Shown one piece after another: positions 54,967 to 63,355 of a stretch of DNA of 64,000 nt. The stretch's first letter is position 1. Every line of letters starts with the position of its first letter. Source of the stretch: Bdellovibrio sp. qaytius (GTDB lineage Bacteria; Bdellovibrionota; Bdellovibrionia; Bdellovibrionales; Bdellovibrionaceae); the NCBI GenBank assembly GCA_004011035.1, contig CP025734.1, positions 2,626,001 through 2,690,000 on the forward strand, given 5' to 3'. Below the pieces are notes generated by a model that had not been told where the DNA came from, made no database searches, and saw only the letters and a program-made list of their open reading frames with translations. Made by a program: the position numbers and the translations under genes.

Positions 54967-54987
54967 AACCTCCGAGAGCGGGAGGTT
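54967..54987 (-). promoter_or_regulatory. hairpin sequestering the transposase Shine-Dalgarno
   Basis: On the minus strand AACCTCC, a 7-base loop, and GGAGGTT form a perfect stem. GGAGG is 8 bases before the ATG at 54960, exactly where a Shine-Dalgarno belongs, and it is paired in the stem. Translation should be held low, a control also known in IS200. Confidence 0.65.
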
Positions 54988-55076
54988 GCAAATGGTTGAT
55001 CAGTGGTAAAGGCGTTGATGTCGAGCTAATGTCTTTTAGACGCCGAACTGTTTCGAAATTCGGAAAAAGGGCACGT

Positions 55077-55089
55077 GTGACCGATACCC
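55077..55089. repeat. 13-base direct repeat, copy 2 (between rpoN and the transposase)
   Basis: This is identical to 54946-54958. It is followed by CTCTCGCTCTTC, partly complementary to the GAAGAACC...GAGAGCGGGAGG stretch next to copy 1. Between them is GGCGT...ACGCC with an inner CTAA/TTAG, a branched inverted repeat. No other gene is in this 149-base gap. Confidence 0.6.
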
Positions 55090-55109
55090 CTCTCGCTCTT
55101 CAAAAGAAA

Positions 55110-56561
55110 CTAGAACATTTTTTTACGTTGAGATGATGGCAAGATTCTTAAAACCTCGCGGTACTTAGCGACCGTACGGCGGGCGATGTCTACGCCATCT
55201 TTTTTAAGTAAATCTACCAATTTTTGATCAGATAATGGCTTTTTAGGATCTTCTTTAGCCACTAACTCTTTGATTTTTAACTTAACTGCTTCTGAAGCTA
55301 ATGCATCCCCGTCTGTTGAAGCGATACCCGAGTTAAAGAAGTATTTAAGCTCAAAGATACCTTGCGGTGTGTGCATGTACTTAGCTGTCGTTACGCGTGA
55401 AACCGTTGATTCATGCATACCGATATCGGCTGCGATATCACGTAAGATCATCGGTTTTAAAAACGCTGTTCCTTTTTCAAAGAATTCGCGTTGGTGTTTA
55501 ACGATTGAATCAGAAACTTTAAAGATCGTTCTTTGGCGTTGGTGAATTGATTTAATTAACCACACCGCAGATTTTAATTTATCAGAAATAAAGTCAGCCG
55601 CTTTTGCATCACCCGTTGGTGTAGAGCCGCCTTTTAACATATTACGGTAGTAATTTGAGATTCTTAATTTAGGTAAACCATCTTCGTTTAATGAAACAGA
55701 AAAATCATCGCCCACTTTGTACACGTAAACATCTGGTGTTACGTAGTGAGTGTCGTTTCCTGCATACGCACGGCCCGGTTTAGGATCCATGGCGTAAATG
55801 ATTTTGCACATATCGATGATTTCTTCCATCGGCTTTTGTAAAGCTTTGGCGATCGCATCGTAGTTCTTTTTTTCTAAATCTTTTAAATGATTATTAATCA
55901 AAGTCACAAGATCAGTCGTGTCTTCTTCAATGTGTCTTGCTTGTACGAGTAAACACTCTTTTAAATCACGAGCGCCAACACCAGCAGGGTCAAATTCATG
56001 AATTTGAACGATCGTATCTTCTAAATCTGCTAACGGAATTTGTTCTTCTTCAGCGATTTGACTTAATGGAGTTTTAAGATAGCCATCGTCATCAATGTAA
56101 GCGATTAACGCGTCAGCGGCTCTTTCTTCATCTTCAGAAAAGCCAGCCATTTTGGCTTGCCAGTATAAATGATCATGCAATGTTTGAACTGTTGAAATCA
56201 CATTTTCATAATTCATGATTTCTTCAGAACCTGAAGAAGCTTCACGAGGCATTTTATGTTGGATTTCTAAATAGTTTTCCCATTCGAATTCATCTTGTTT
56301 TTGCGGATCTTGCGCTTCTTGAGTTTGCGCTTCAGTGTTTGTATCCGCACCACCCTCAACTTGAGCAGCGGCTTCTTTAGTGCGTTCGAAGTCTTCTTCT
56401 TTTAAAACTTCGGCTTCTTCTAAAATTGGATTTTCTTCTAATTCGTTACGAACTTGAGATTCTAGTTCAAGGCGTGACATTTGTAACAACTTAATCGCTT
56501 GTTGTAGCTGTGGTGTGATCACCAAGCCCTGACTTAGATTCATTGTTTGCTTCATTGCCAT
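55110..56561 (-). CDS. rpoN: RNA polymerase sigma-54 factor
   Basis: This 483-residue protein has a Gln/Leu-rich region I (LVITPQLQQAIKLLQMSRLEL), an acidic region II, a core-binding domain, and the RpoN box ARRTVAKYRE near the end. It guides polymerase to GG-N10-GC promoters with activator ATPases. It follows lptB (stop at 56601) in the same direction, the usual order in proteobacteria. The transposase lies downstream. Confidence 0.96.
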   Translation of the reverse strand: MAMKQTMNLSQGLVITPQLQQAIKLLQMSRLELESQVRNELEENPILEEAEVLKEEDFERTKEAAAQVEGGADTNTEAQTQEAQDPQKQDEFEWENYLEIQHKMPREASSGSEEIMNYENVISTVQTLHDHLYWQAKMAGFSEDEERAADALIAYIDDDGYLKTPLSQIAEEEQIPLADLEDTIVQIHEFDPAGVGARDLKECLLVQARHIEEDTTDLVTLINNHLKDLEKKNYDAIAKALQKPMEEIIDMCKIIYAMDPKPGRAYAGNDTHYVTPDVYVYKVGDDFSVSLNEDGLPKLRISNYYRNMLKGGSTPTGDAKAADFISDKLKSAVWLIKSIHQRQRTIFKVSDSIVKHQREFFEKGTAFLKPMILRDIAADIGMHESTVSRVTTAKYMHTPQGIFELKYFFNSGIASTDGDALASEAVKLKIKELVAKEDPKKPLSDQKLVDLLKKDGVDIARRTVAKYREVLRILPSSQRKKMF

Positions 56562-56600
56562 TTACTAACTCATTCCCTGATTAAATTAAATAACCACAAC

Positions 56601-57338
56601 TTACAGTTTAAAATTTTCACCTAAATAAAACTTACGTGCAATCTCTGATGTAGCAATTTGTTCAGAGTTTCCACTGACTTGGATAATCCCATCCTTCAAA
56701 ATATAAGCATAATCGCAAATACCTAGTGTCTCACGCACGTTATGATCGGTGATCAAAACGCCTATACCTTTAGCTTTTAAATCGCGAATGATGTTTTGGA
56801 TTTCACCAACTGCAATAGGATCAATACCTGCGAACGGTTCATCTAACAATAGAAAATGCGGCGAACCAGCTAATGCACGAGCAATTTCCACTCTGCGGCG
56901 TTCACCACCAGATAAAGCATAACCAAAAGATTCACGAATATGGTTGACTCGAAAATCTTGCAATAGACTCTCAAGTTTTTCGCGGCGCTCCTGAGGATTG
57001 TAACCATGGGCTTCTAAGGCCACCAGGATATTATCTTCAACGCTCATGCGACGAAAAATACTTGGTTCTTGCGCTAAATAACTTAAACCCGCGCGCGCGC
57101 GTTTATACATCGGGTAATCAGAAATTTCTAAAGCATTTAATGTGATTGAACCTGAATCAGATTTAACAAGGCCCACCACCATATAAAAAGATGTGGTTTT
57201 ACCTGCGCCGTTTGGCCCAAGGAGGCCAACCACTTGACCCGAGTGCACTTCAAACGAAACATCTTTAACGACTAAACGCTGATCATATTTCTTAGAAATA
57301 TTTTTGATTGATAAGGTACTCGGTGAAGTTTCAGCCAT
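56601..57338 (-). CDS. lptB: LPS export ATPase LptB
   Basis: This 245-residue ABC ATPase has [11 protein letters not shown] (Walker A), [15 protein letters not shown] (signature) and [13 protein letters not shown] (Walker B). It powers LptFG-dependent movement of lipopolysaccharide. It is 6 bases after the LptC-LptA fusion and before rpoN, as usual. LptF and LptG are not in the window. Confidence 0.95.
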   Translation of the reverse strand: MAETSPSTLSIKNISKKYDQRLVVKDVSFEVHSGQVVGLLGPNGAGKTTSFYMVVGLVKSDSGSITLNALEISDYPMYKRARAGLSYLAQEPSIFRRMSVEDNILVALEAHGYNPQERREKLESLLQDFRVNHIRESFGYALSGGERRRVEIARALAGSPHFLLLDEPFAGIDPIAVGEIQNIIRDLKAKGIGVLITDHNVRETLGICDYAYILKDGIIQVSGNSEQIATSEIARKFYLGENFKL

Positions 57339-57344
57339 CGTTTT

Positions 57345-58364
57345 TTATTGCACTTTCTTAGAGTCAATTTTGACCTTATTCATCTTAACTTTTTTTCCGC
57401 CTTCTAGGAAGACGATTTCTTCACCTTGAATTTCATCCTCGCCCATCTGGACCTTGGGATGACCACTCAAGGTCATTGTGTCTTCGATCAGATTCATTAG
57501 TAACACCTGACACACAGCGCTTTTGCCTTCGTCTTTTAAAACAACCTGATCTTTCAGTAAAATCGACTCTAAAGCTTTTTGTTTTTCAGAATATTTAAAA
57601 AAAGCTTGCGGAGCTGTGATCGTGGTTTTATCGAATTTCATATTCACATTACCCGAAAACAGGGCTTCTTGATTTTTATTCGAGAACTCAGCGGCACTTG
57701 AACTTACGCGAAAAGTTTTATTATCCATGGCCTTGTTGGCTTCGATATTTGATTCGATATACATTTTATTTTTGGCCAGATCGATCTTAAAACCTTGGCC
57801 ATTTAAATTAAATCCAGGGCCGTTTTTATCTTCAGGCCCAAGCATGCGAACCGCACTATCGCTGGTTAACATTTTACTTTCAGCGATATAATTTAAATCA
57901 CTGGTTTCAAACTGATAGCCATTCGTACTCTGCGTAACCACTTGACCACGAATAACCATGTTTTTGGTTTGGCCATTGATTTCACCAACGTCACCAGACA
58001 CGACGAAGCTTGATTCGTTTTCATTATAGAATTCAACTTTTACTTTTTTTAGAACCCAAAGTTCGTCACTAGAACCTGTCGCTTCATCGGCATACAGCTC
58101 CCAACCTTTGGCGTTGTTTGAATTTTCGACTAAGTGAACTCCCACCATTTTTTGTTCGACGGCGCGACGTTTGCCATTTGCGGCTAACTTTTCGATTTCT
58201 TCTTTTGATTTTTCGTTGGCTGCTTTTTGCTTCGACGCTGAAGTTTCAGACGGAGAAATATCTTGTGGGGCCATTAATAAGGCCTGAACGAAAATCAGGC
58301 CCACCACCACGGCGATAAAGATCGATATTTTATTGAGTTTTAACTTCCTGAGTAGCTTTATCAT
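57345..58364 (-). CDS. LptC-LptA fusion protein
   Basis: This 339-residue protein is about twice the size of LptC. It has a membrane helix at about 13-32. Next is the LptC-like domain (about 75-195, GWELYADEATGSSDELW and the KKVKVEFYNE strands). A second OstA/LptA-like domain follows (about 200-330, KMYIESNIEANKA, EALFSGNVNMKFDKTTITA, LSGHPKVQMGEDEIQGEEIVF). The separate genes lptC and lptA appear merged, so the periplasmic bridge would be tethered to the inner membrane. The start overlaps the TolR-like gene by 35 bases. Confidence 0.85.
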   Translation of the reverse strand: MIKLLRKLKLNKISIFIAVVVGLIFVQALLMAPQDISPSETSASKQKAANEKSKEEIEKLAANGKRRAVEQKMVGVHLVENSNNAKGWELYADEATGSSDELWVLKKVKVEFYNENESSFVVSGDVGEINGQTKNMVIRGQVVTQSTNGYQFETSDLNYIAESKMLTSDSAVRMLGPEDKNGPGFNLNGQGFKIDLAKNKMYIESNIEANKAMDNKTFRVSSSAAEFSNKNQEALFSGNVNMKFDKTTITAPQAFFKYSEKQKALESILLKDQVVLKDEGKSAVCQVLLMNLIEDTMTLSGHPKVQMGEDEIQGEEIVFLEGGKKVKMNKVKIDSKKVQ

Positions 58365-58947
58365 TAGCTTTAATTTCTGCTTCTTTTGCTACTGCAAAGT
58401 TGATGGGTCCGCCGCCTGCTTCATAGATTGAGTACATCACTTTTTTCAAAGTTAAGTAATCCATATCTTTATCGGCCTGCAATGTCACACGTCTCCATGC
58501 ATTGGGGTCAGTTTCCTCATTGCCTACAGTTTTATCAACAACGTTACGGATTTTATTTTGCAATTTAGCATCTTGTTCAGATTTTGCTTTTTCTAACAAA
58601 ACGCGAACCTGGTCACGTAAATTAGGGATCACCCATTCAACTTGCGCCTGCACTTCTGCAAACGTAGCCACTTGAGTGCGGTCAATTAAGACTTCTTTCG
58701 ATGACACTGTCACTACAACCGCTGGCTTTAATTCATTTACGCGAGCTGCTTTAGGAAGTGTGACTTCTTTAGGAATATAAAGAATTTCACCCGTTGTGTT
58801 ATAGTTTTGTAATAAGAAAACCACTAACACGGTGAACATATCAACCATCGCAGTTAATGAAAGAACGGCCGTAACCGAACGTTTACCACCGCGGCGACTT
58901 AAAATTCTGTGATATCGATGTCTTTGGCCGGGTTTAAAAATTGCCAT
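58330..58947 (-). CDS. TolR/ExbD-like motor protein (AglS-like)
   Basis: This 205-residue protein has a cytoplasmic basic N-terminus, a single helix around 30-48 with the proton-path Asp in AMVDMFTVLVVF, and a periplasmic domain. It is longer than ExbD (about 140). The ATG overlaps the previous stop by one base. With the TolQ-like and second TolR-like proteins it matches AglRQS, which in Myxococcus drives gliding; by synteny this is AglS. Confidence 0.8.
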   Translation of the reverse strand: MAIFKPGQRHRYHRILSRRGGKRSVTAVLSLTAMVDMFTVLVVFLLQNYNTTGEILYIPKEVTLPKAARVNELKPAVVVTVSSKEVLIDRTQVATFAEVQAQVEWVIPNLRDQVRVLLEKAKSEQDAKLQNKIRNVVDKTVGNEETDPNAWRRVTLQADKDMDYLTLKKVMYSIYEAGGGPINFAVAKEAEIKANDKATQEVKTQ

Positions 58948-59417
58948 TAGTTCGGTCCTCCAGTTAATAACTCAGGAGCGAAACCAGCACGTAAACCTAA
59001 ATCCATTGCGCTGACTACGTGTTCGTATTTAATTTCATTTTCGATGGCCATCATGATGCCACCCTTATCTGGATACATTTGTTTTACTTTTTCTAAATCA
59101 GCAACGAGTGCTTCTTTATCGTATTCACCATTTACCATTGGAATCGCGCGTACGTCTTTACCAACATAAAGAACGTAACCTGTTGCTTTGATATCCAAAC
59201 GTAAAACTAAATCTGTCAGAGGTGGAGGAGTAATCACCTGCTGATTCGGATCTTTTGGCGATGCGAAAGAAGCGCCTAATTGAATCATCGAAACTTGAGT
59301 CCATACCGCAGAGATCAAAAGAAAGGTGATCAACACTGACATTAAGTCAATGAACGGAACTAGATTCAGATCAAAATTTGTACTTCGTCCCCGGCCACCG
59401 GTTTCAATATGAGCCAT
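58947..59417 (-). CDS. TolR/ExbD-like motor protein (AglQ-like)
   Basis: This 156-residue protein has one helix with Asp in VPFIDLMSVLITFLL (about 21-35), the key residue for proton flow in this family. The periplasmic domain follows. It is 37 bases after the TolQ-like gene. By order (TolQ, TolR, TolR) it is AglQ-like. Assignment to motility rather than Tol is from the neighbouring GltG/E/D-like genes. Confidence 0.8.
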   Translation of the reverse strand: MAHIETGGRGRSTNFDLNLVPFIDLMSVLITFLLISAVWTQVSMIQLGASFASPKDPNQQVITPPPLTDLVLRLDIKATGYVLYVGKDVRAIPMVNGEYDKEALVADLEKVKQMYPDKGGIMMAIENEIKYEHVVSAMDLGLRAGFAPELLTGGPN

Positions 59418-59454
59418 GCGTTACCTCTAAAGTATACGTAAAATTATTATTCAA

Positions 59455-60141
59455 TTAGTCTTTCATTTTATCGCGATTAGCAGCTACTAAGTTCATTAGT
59501 GACATGCTTGTCTCGATCATTTCATTCTCAGATTTTTGAATCATATGTTGGAATAAACCGTAAGCTACGATAGCTACGATTGAAACCGATAATCCAAAAC
59601 CCGTACAGTTTAAGGCATGCGAGATACCTTGAGAAAGTAATGTCGCTTTCGTTGCAGGATCTGCTGAAGATACCGCGCGGAATGAACCGATCATACCTAA
59701 GATAGTACCTAATAATCCCGCTAGAACCGAGATATTACCAAATACTGCTAAGAATGATGTCCAACCTTCAAGCTTTGGCATTTCGCGCATAACCGCTGCA
59801 TCCATCGCTACTTGAATTTCTTCATCTGGTCTTTTATTTAAAGCTCCAACTAAACCAGCTTTCACTGTGTTAGACAAAGGAGTTTGGCGTGAGTCACAAA
59901 AAGAAATGGCTTGTCTGATATCGCCACCAATAATCATGCGAAAAACTTGATCCGCAAATTCTTTTTTGTCTACGCGTAATGATTTAAGAGTCATAAATCT
60001 CTCAACCACTAAAATTGCTGTTAATACCGCGATAAATGCGATCACGTACATGACGCTTCCGCCTTCGCTGAATGCGCGAACGATCGGATTCACATTATCT
60101 ACTGTTGCTGTTGCTACTGCTACTGCTGCTGTTGGTTCCAC
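59455..60141 (-). CDS. TolQ/ExbB/MotA-like channel protein (AglR-like)
   Basis: This 228-residue protein has three membrane helices (about 30-50, 130-155, 170-195) and the LAVFGNISVLAGLLGTI segment conserved in ExbB/TolQ. It forms the proton channel with the two TolR-like proteins. The pattern of genes fits the AglR of the Myxococcus gliding motor. It is 16 bases after the GltG-like gene. Confidence 0.85.
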   Translation of the reverse strand: MEPTAAVAVATATVDNVNPIVRAFSEGGSVMYVIAFIAVLTAILVVERFMTLKSLRVDKKEFADQVFRMIIGGDIRQAISFCDSRQTPLSNTVKAGLVGALNKRPDEEIQVAMDAAVMREMPKLEGWTSFLAVFGNISVLAGLLGTILGMIGSFRAVSSADPATKATLLSQGISHALNCTGFGLSVSIVAIVAYGLFQHMIQKSENEMIETSMSLMNLVAANRDKMKD

Positions 60142-60157
60142 TTATACTCTCCTCGTA

Positions 60158-62197
60158 TTATCTTTGTCCCTGAAACAAGAACGGGTAAACGGCTTCTGCC
60201 ATTGATCCGGCCGGTGGCTCAGGAAATCTTAAAGTCATTAATCTTGCACGAACACATTCACCGACTGCTGGGTTATCAAGAGTCGATTTTTCTTTAACTA
60301 CTCGAGCATTTTTCGCGACCCCTTTTTCATGGATTTCCCACGAGATCACTACTTTACCTTCTAGCTTCGTATCTTTTTTGTATTCGCGATCGTAACAAGC
60401 TTTGAAAGCTTGTAACGCTGAACGAACCACACGACGAACAGCTTCTTTATCGATTGAACCGATAAATTCTTCTTCTGCTCCACCCGCTTGAATAGCTACT
60501 GAATCTTTATTTCCAAATCCTGATCCCACAGATCCTGTACCGTAACCGTTGCCACCTTTTGTGCCCACGCCTGCGATACCTTGAGTTGCTGTGCCTTTAC
60601 CGCCAGCGCCTGTGTCTTTAAATTTAGAACCTAAATCATCACCGGCGCGGTTTTCATTAAAACCAGAAGCACCCGTTGCTTTTTCACCAGCTCCTAAAGC
60701 TTCGCCTGATCCAGAGTACGCTTTATCTAACTTAGAACGTGCGCCACCTGATCCGAAAGCAGAAAGTAATCCTGAATTCGTTGGATCTTTTTCTTTAGAC
60801 TGTGCGTTTGCTCCAGCTTTATTACCCGTCTTAACTGCGCCACCTTGTTTAGTTGAGGTAAACATTTTGGTTTTGTTTTTAGGATCTTTCGGCTTAACTT
60901 CATTTGCTCGGCCTGAAGACTGTGAAGCTTGTGCTTTTTGTTCAACTTTATTTGGATTACCTTTAGATTTTACTTCCTGAGCTTTATCCGTGATAGCCAC
61001 TTTTTTCGGTGGTTCAGGCGGCTTAGGAGGAGGAACTTCTTTAGGTGGAGTCGGCGGCGGAGTTACAACCACCGGTGGATTAACCGGAACTGGTGGTTTA
61101 TTAAAAATAACCTGCGCCACACGTTGCACTTCTTCTTCTTTATCAGAGTCTTTCGGTGCAAGGACTGACATGATTAAACTTAATAACACAGCAAAAATTA
61201 AAGCTGCTAAAATTCCTGTAAATTCTGAAGATGTTAAAATCAACGGAGAATCTAACGGAATCAATTTTGTTTTCGGAGCAAAACGAATCGCTAAGTGCAT
61301 TCCATTTGCTAACGTAATAAAAAGAACTTCATTTTGCTGTAATTTATAATTGCTTTCAGATAACACCATGATGTTTTCCGCACGGTGAACTTCAGCTTTC
61401 ATATCACTTGATAAACGAACTGTTACACCGTTAGTGCAATCTAACATCACCCAATCTTTTGGAGTTGCGCCTGCAGGTAATTGAATCACTTGCTCAGGAC
61501 CAGCTTTATATTGACCTCTCGCTTCGAAATGGTGAGTTGATAACACACGCTCTTTCCACGACACGATCACATCAACAGAACTTCCATGACCCGGCTTAAT
61601 GAACTCATTGATATGTTGATGTTCAGAAGCTGGAGCAAAAGTTTTTTTATTTTTACCTTTTTTAGATTTCGCAAACGATTGGTTTTTCACCGCACGTTGA
61701 CCAACAAACGCCGCATTGATCGTAGGCTTAGCCTGCGCTGCTGGAGCTGGTGGTGCTGTTACAACCGGAGGAGCCTGTGGCGGTGGAGTGACCACTGCCG
61801 TAGTTTTTGCCGGAGCTTCAGTTGGTTTACTGTTAGCAGCAACAACGATCTCTGAACTTGTCTCTTGATTGTGAACTGGCTTAGGAACACCAACAAAGAA
61901 TACAACTTTAAATGGACCAACTTGAAATTCATCGTTGGTATTAATTGGTTCGTCTAAAACCACTTGGCCATTTTTGTAAGTACCTTGCGATGAACCTAAG
62001 TCACATAGATGGTACTGTGTTCCGCGTTTTTCAACTAAACAGTGAATCGCAGAAACTTCTTTCGATTCTAAATCGACGTCAACTTCTGCACCTGAATCAA
62101 GGCTGCTTCCGAAAACAATTTGATCTTTATCGATAAACTGCTTAACGAAGTGAATTTGATTATTCTTGAATACTCTAAATATTAGTGGAGATTTCAA
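60158..62197 (-). CDS. FHA-TonB-like motility protein (GltG-like)
   Basis: This 679-residue protein has an N-terminal FHA domain (about 20-108: FGSSL, VSAIHCLV, LCDLGSSQGTYKNG) for phosphothreonine. A membrane helix lies at about 333-352. A Pro-rich stretch (PPVVVTPPPTPPKE) and a Gly/Ala/Lys-rich low-complexity linker follow. The C-terminal AgmX/TonB-like domain starts near 580 with RRVVRSALQAFKACYDREYK. This matches GltG of the Glt complex. It may link phospho-signals to envelope work. Confidence 0.82.
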   Translation of the reverse strand: MKSPLIFRVFKNNQIHFVKQFIDKDQIVFGSSLDSGAEVDVDLESKEVSAIHCLVEKRGTQYHLCDLGSSQGTYKNGQVVLDEPINTNDEFQVGPFKVVFFVGVPKPVHNQETSSEIVVAANSKPTEAPAKTTAVVTPPPQAPPVVTAPPAPAAQAKPTINAAFVGQRAVKNQSFAKSKKGKNKKTFAPASEHQHINEFIKPGHGSSVDVIVSWKERVLSTHHFEARGQYKAGPEQVIQLPAGATPKDWVMLDCTNGVTVRLSSDMKAEVHRAENIMVLSESNYKLQQNEVLFITLANGMHLAIRFAPKTKLIPLDSPLILTSSEFTGILAALIFAVLLSLIMSVLAPKDSDKEEEVQRVAQVIFNKPPVPVNPPVVVTPPPTPPKEVPPPKPPEPPKKVAITDKAQEVKSKGNPNKVEQKAQASQSSGRANEVKPKDPKNKTKMFTSTKQGGAVKTGNKAGANAQSKEKDPTNSGLLSAFGSGGARSKLDKAYSGSGEALGAGEKATGASGFNENRAGDDLGSKFKDTGAGGKGTATQGIAGVGTKGGNGYGTGSVGSGFGNKDSVAIQAGGAEEEFIGSIDKEAVRRVVRSALQAFKACYDREYKKDTKLEGKVVISWEIHEKGVAKNARVVKEKSTLDNPAVGECVRARLMTLRFPEPPAGSMAEAVYPFLFQGQR

Positions 62198-62469
62198 CGT
62201 CCCCCCTTAAGTCTTTGAATGTCCTCAGATGTTTTTCTCATTTCAGGTAAAAAGTTTTCTCTCAGTTTAATTAAACGAGTGTAATTGAAATTCTTTTTTT
62301 GAAATAAATAAAATAGCTCTGGCTTTTGCGCAGAACCTTCTACTAATTCATCTTCGAAATTCAGGGTTTGTTTTTGCCCTGCTTTCAACTTGTAGTTTTG
62401 CGCTAATGATACGTTCGCAACCAATAAAGTTGCTAAACCTACAATTAACGCAATATGTGATCGGAACAT
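62194..62469 (-). CDS. small periplasmic protein (GltF-like position)
   Basis: This 91-residue protein starts MFRSH at 62469, with GAGG ahead. The signal peptide is cut at about residue 23 (SLAQ). The mature 68 residues are charged and helical. It overlaps the GltG-like start by 4 bases and is 16 bases after the TPR lipoprotein. By position it equals GltF; sequence does not confirm it. Confidence 0.6.
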   Translation of the reverse strand: MFRSHIALIVGLATLLVANVSLAQNYKLKAGQKQTLNFEDELVEGSAQKPELFYLFQKKNFNYTRLIKLRENFLPEMRKTSEDIQRLKGGR

Positions 62470-62485
62470 AAACGACCTCGTCATA

Positions 62486-63355
62486 CTATTTTAAACCAGC
62501 TTTTGCCTTTGATTCCAAATCTTTTATTAGATTTCTGGATTCTGAGGGCGCCCCTACAAACTTTAGTCTATTAAGAACATCAATTCCTTCGCGATATTTT
62601 TGTTTATGATCAATCAACAAGATTGAATAGTTTAACATAATATCGCGCTGACCAGGATTATCCTTCATCAGCGTTTCATAAATTGATAATGCTTTGTCGT
62701 ATTTTCCTGTGCCTGTTAAAGCAATTGCATAGTTATTCAAAGTTTTCATATCTTTTGTTCCCTTACGAACAGGAACTTCTAGAGCTAATTCTGCTTTTAA
62801 ATAATCTTTTTCTTTAACGTAAATCGAACCTAAGTTCGCACCAATAACAGCATCGTCATTGTTTAATTCTAAACCTTTACGAAAAGCTTTAATTGCTTCG
62901 CGCTTTTCACCTTGAGCCATACGAATCAAACCCATGTTACTGTAAAGCTCGGCACGGTTCTTATCGATCACCATTGCTTTATTTATCAAGTACTCAGCCG
63001 CTTCATAACGACCGCGTTTGTAATAAACCATCGCTAAAGCGTTCAATGCACGTAAATCTTTTGGATTTTGCGTTAAGATCTCAGTCGTAGCTTGTGATAT
63101 AGCATCGTCATTTTGCGCACGAATGGCTTCAGTTAAACGATCACTCGCAGAGGCTGCGCTATTCACGCTGCCTGCTCCGTTTTTCTTTAAACCACCGCTC
63201 AGTTCAGTATGAGGGCCACTCACTTTAGACGTAGCATCTGTGACTTCACTTTCAGATCTATTATTCTCTGAAGTTTTTTCTGACGAAGCACAACCCACCA
63301 TGAAGGCCAATGGTAATGTAAACACTAAGGCTTTAGTTAATTGAGATAGTTTCAT
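62486..63355 (-). CDS. TPR lipoprotein (GltE-like)
   Basis: This 289-residue protein has a lipobox MVGC (Cys22). At least four tetratricopeptide repeats can be read from about 95 to 250 (ALNALAMVYYKRGRYEAAE, LYSNMGLIRMAQGEKREA, IGANLGSIYVKEKDYLKA, TLNNYAIALTGTGKYDKA). It should be anchored to the outer or inner membrane as a scaffold. It overlaps the next gene upstream (63355) by one base. Its neighbours make it the counterpart of GltE/AglT. Confidence 0.8.
   Translation of the reverse strand: MKLSQLTKALVFTLPLAFMVGCASSEKTSENNRSESEVTDATSKVSGPHTELSGGLKKNGAGSVNSAASASDRLTEAIRAQNDDAISQATTEILTQNPKDLRALNALAMVYYKRGRYEAAEYLINKAMVIDKNRAELYSNMGLIRMAQGEKREAIKAFRKGLELNNDDAVIGANLGSIYVKEKDYLKAELALEVPVRKGTKDMKTLNNYAIALTGTGKYDKALSIYETLMKDNPGQRDIMLNYSILLIDHKQKYREGIDVLNRLKFVGAPSESRNLIKDLESKAKAGLK

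Noticed and set aside
60929-61349. antisense reading frames opposite the FHA-TonB-like gene
   Set aside because: They mirror the Pro-rich and low-complexity linker; no ribosome site or known domain.
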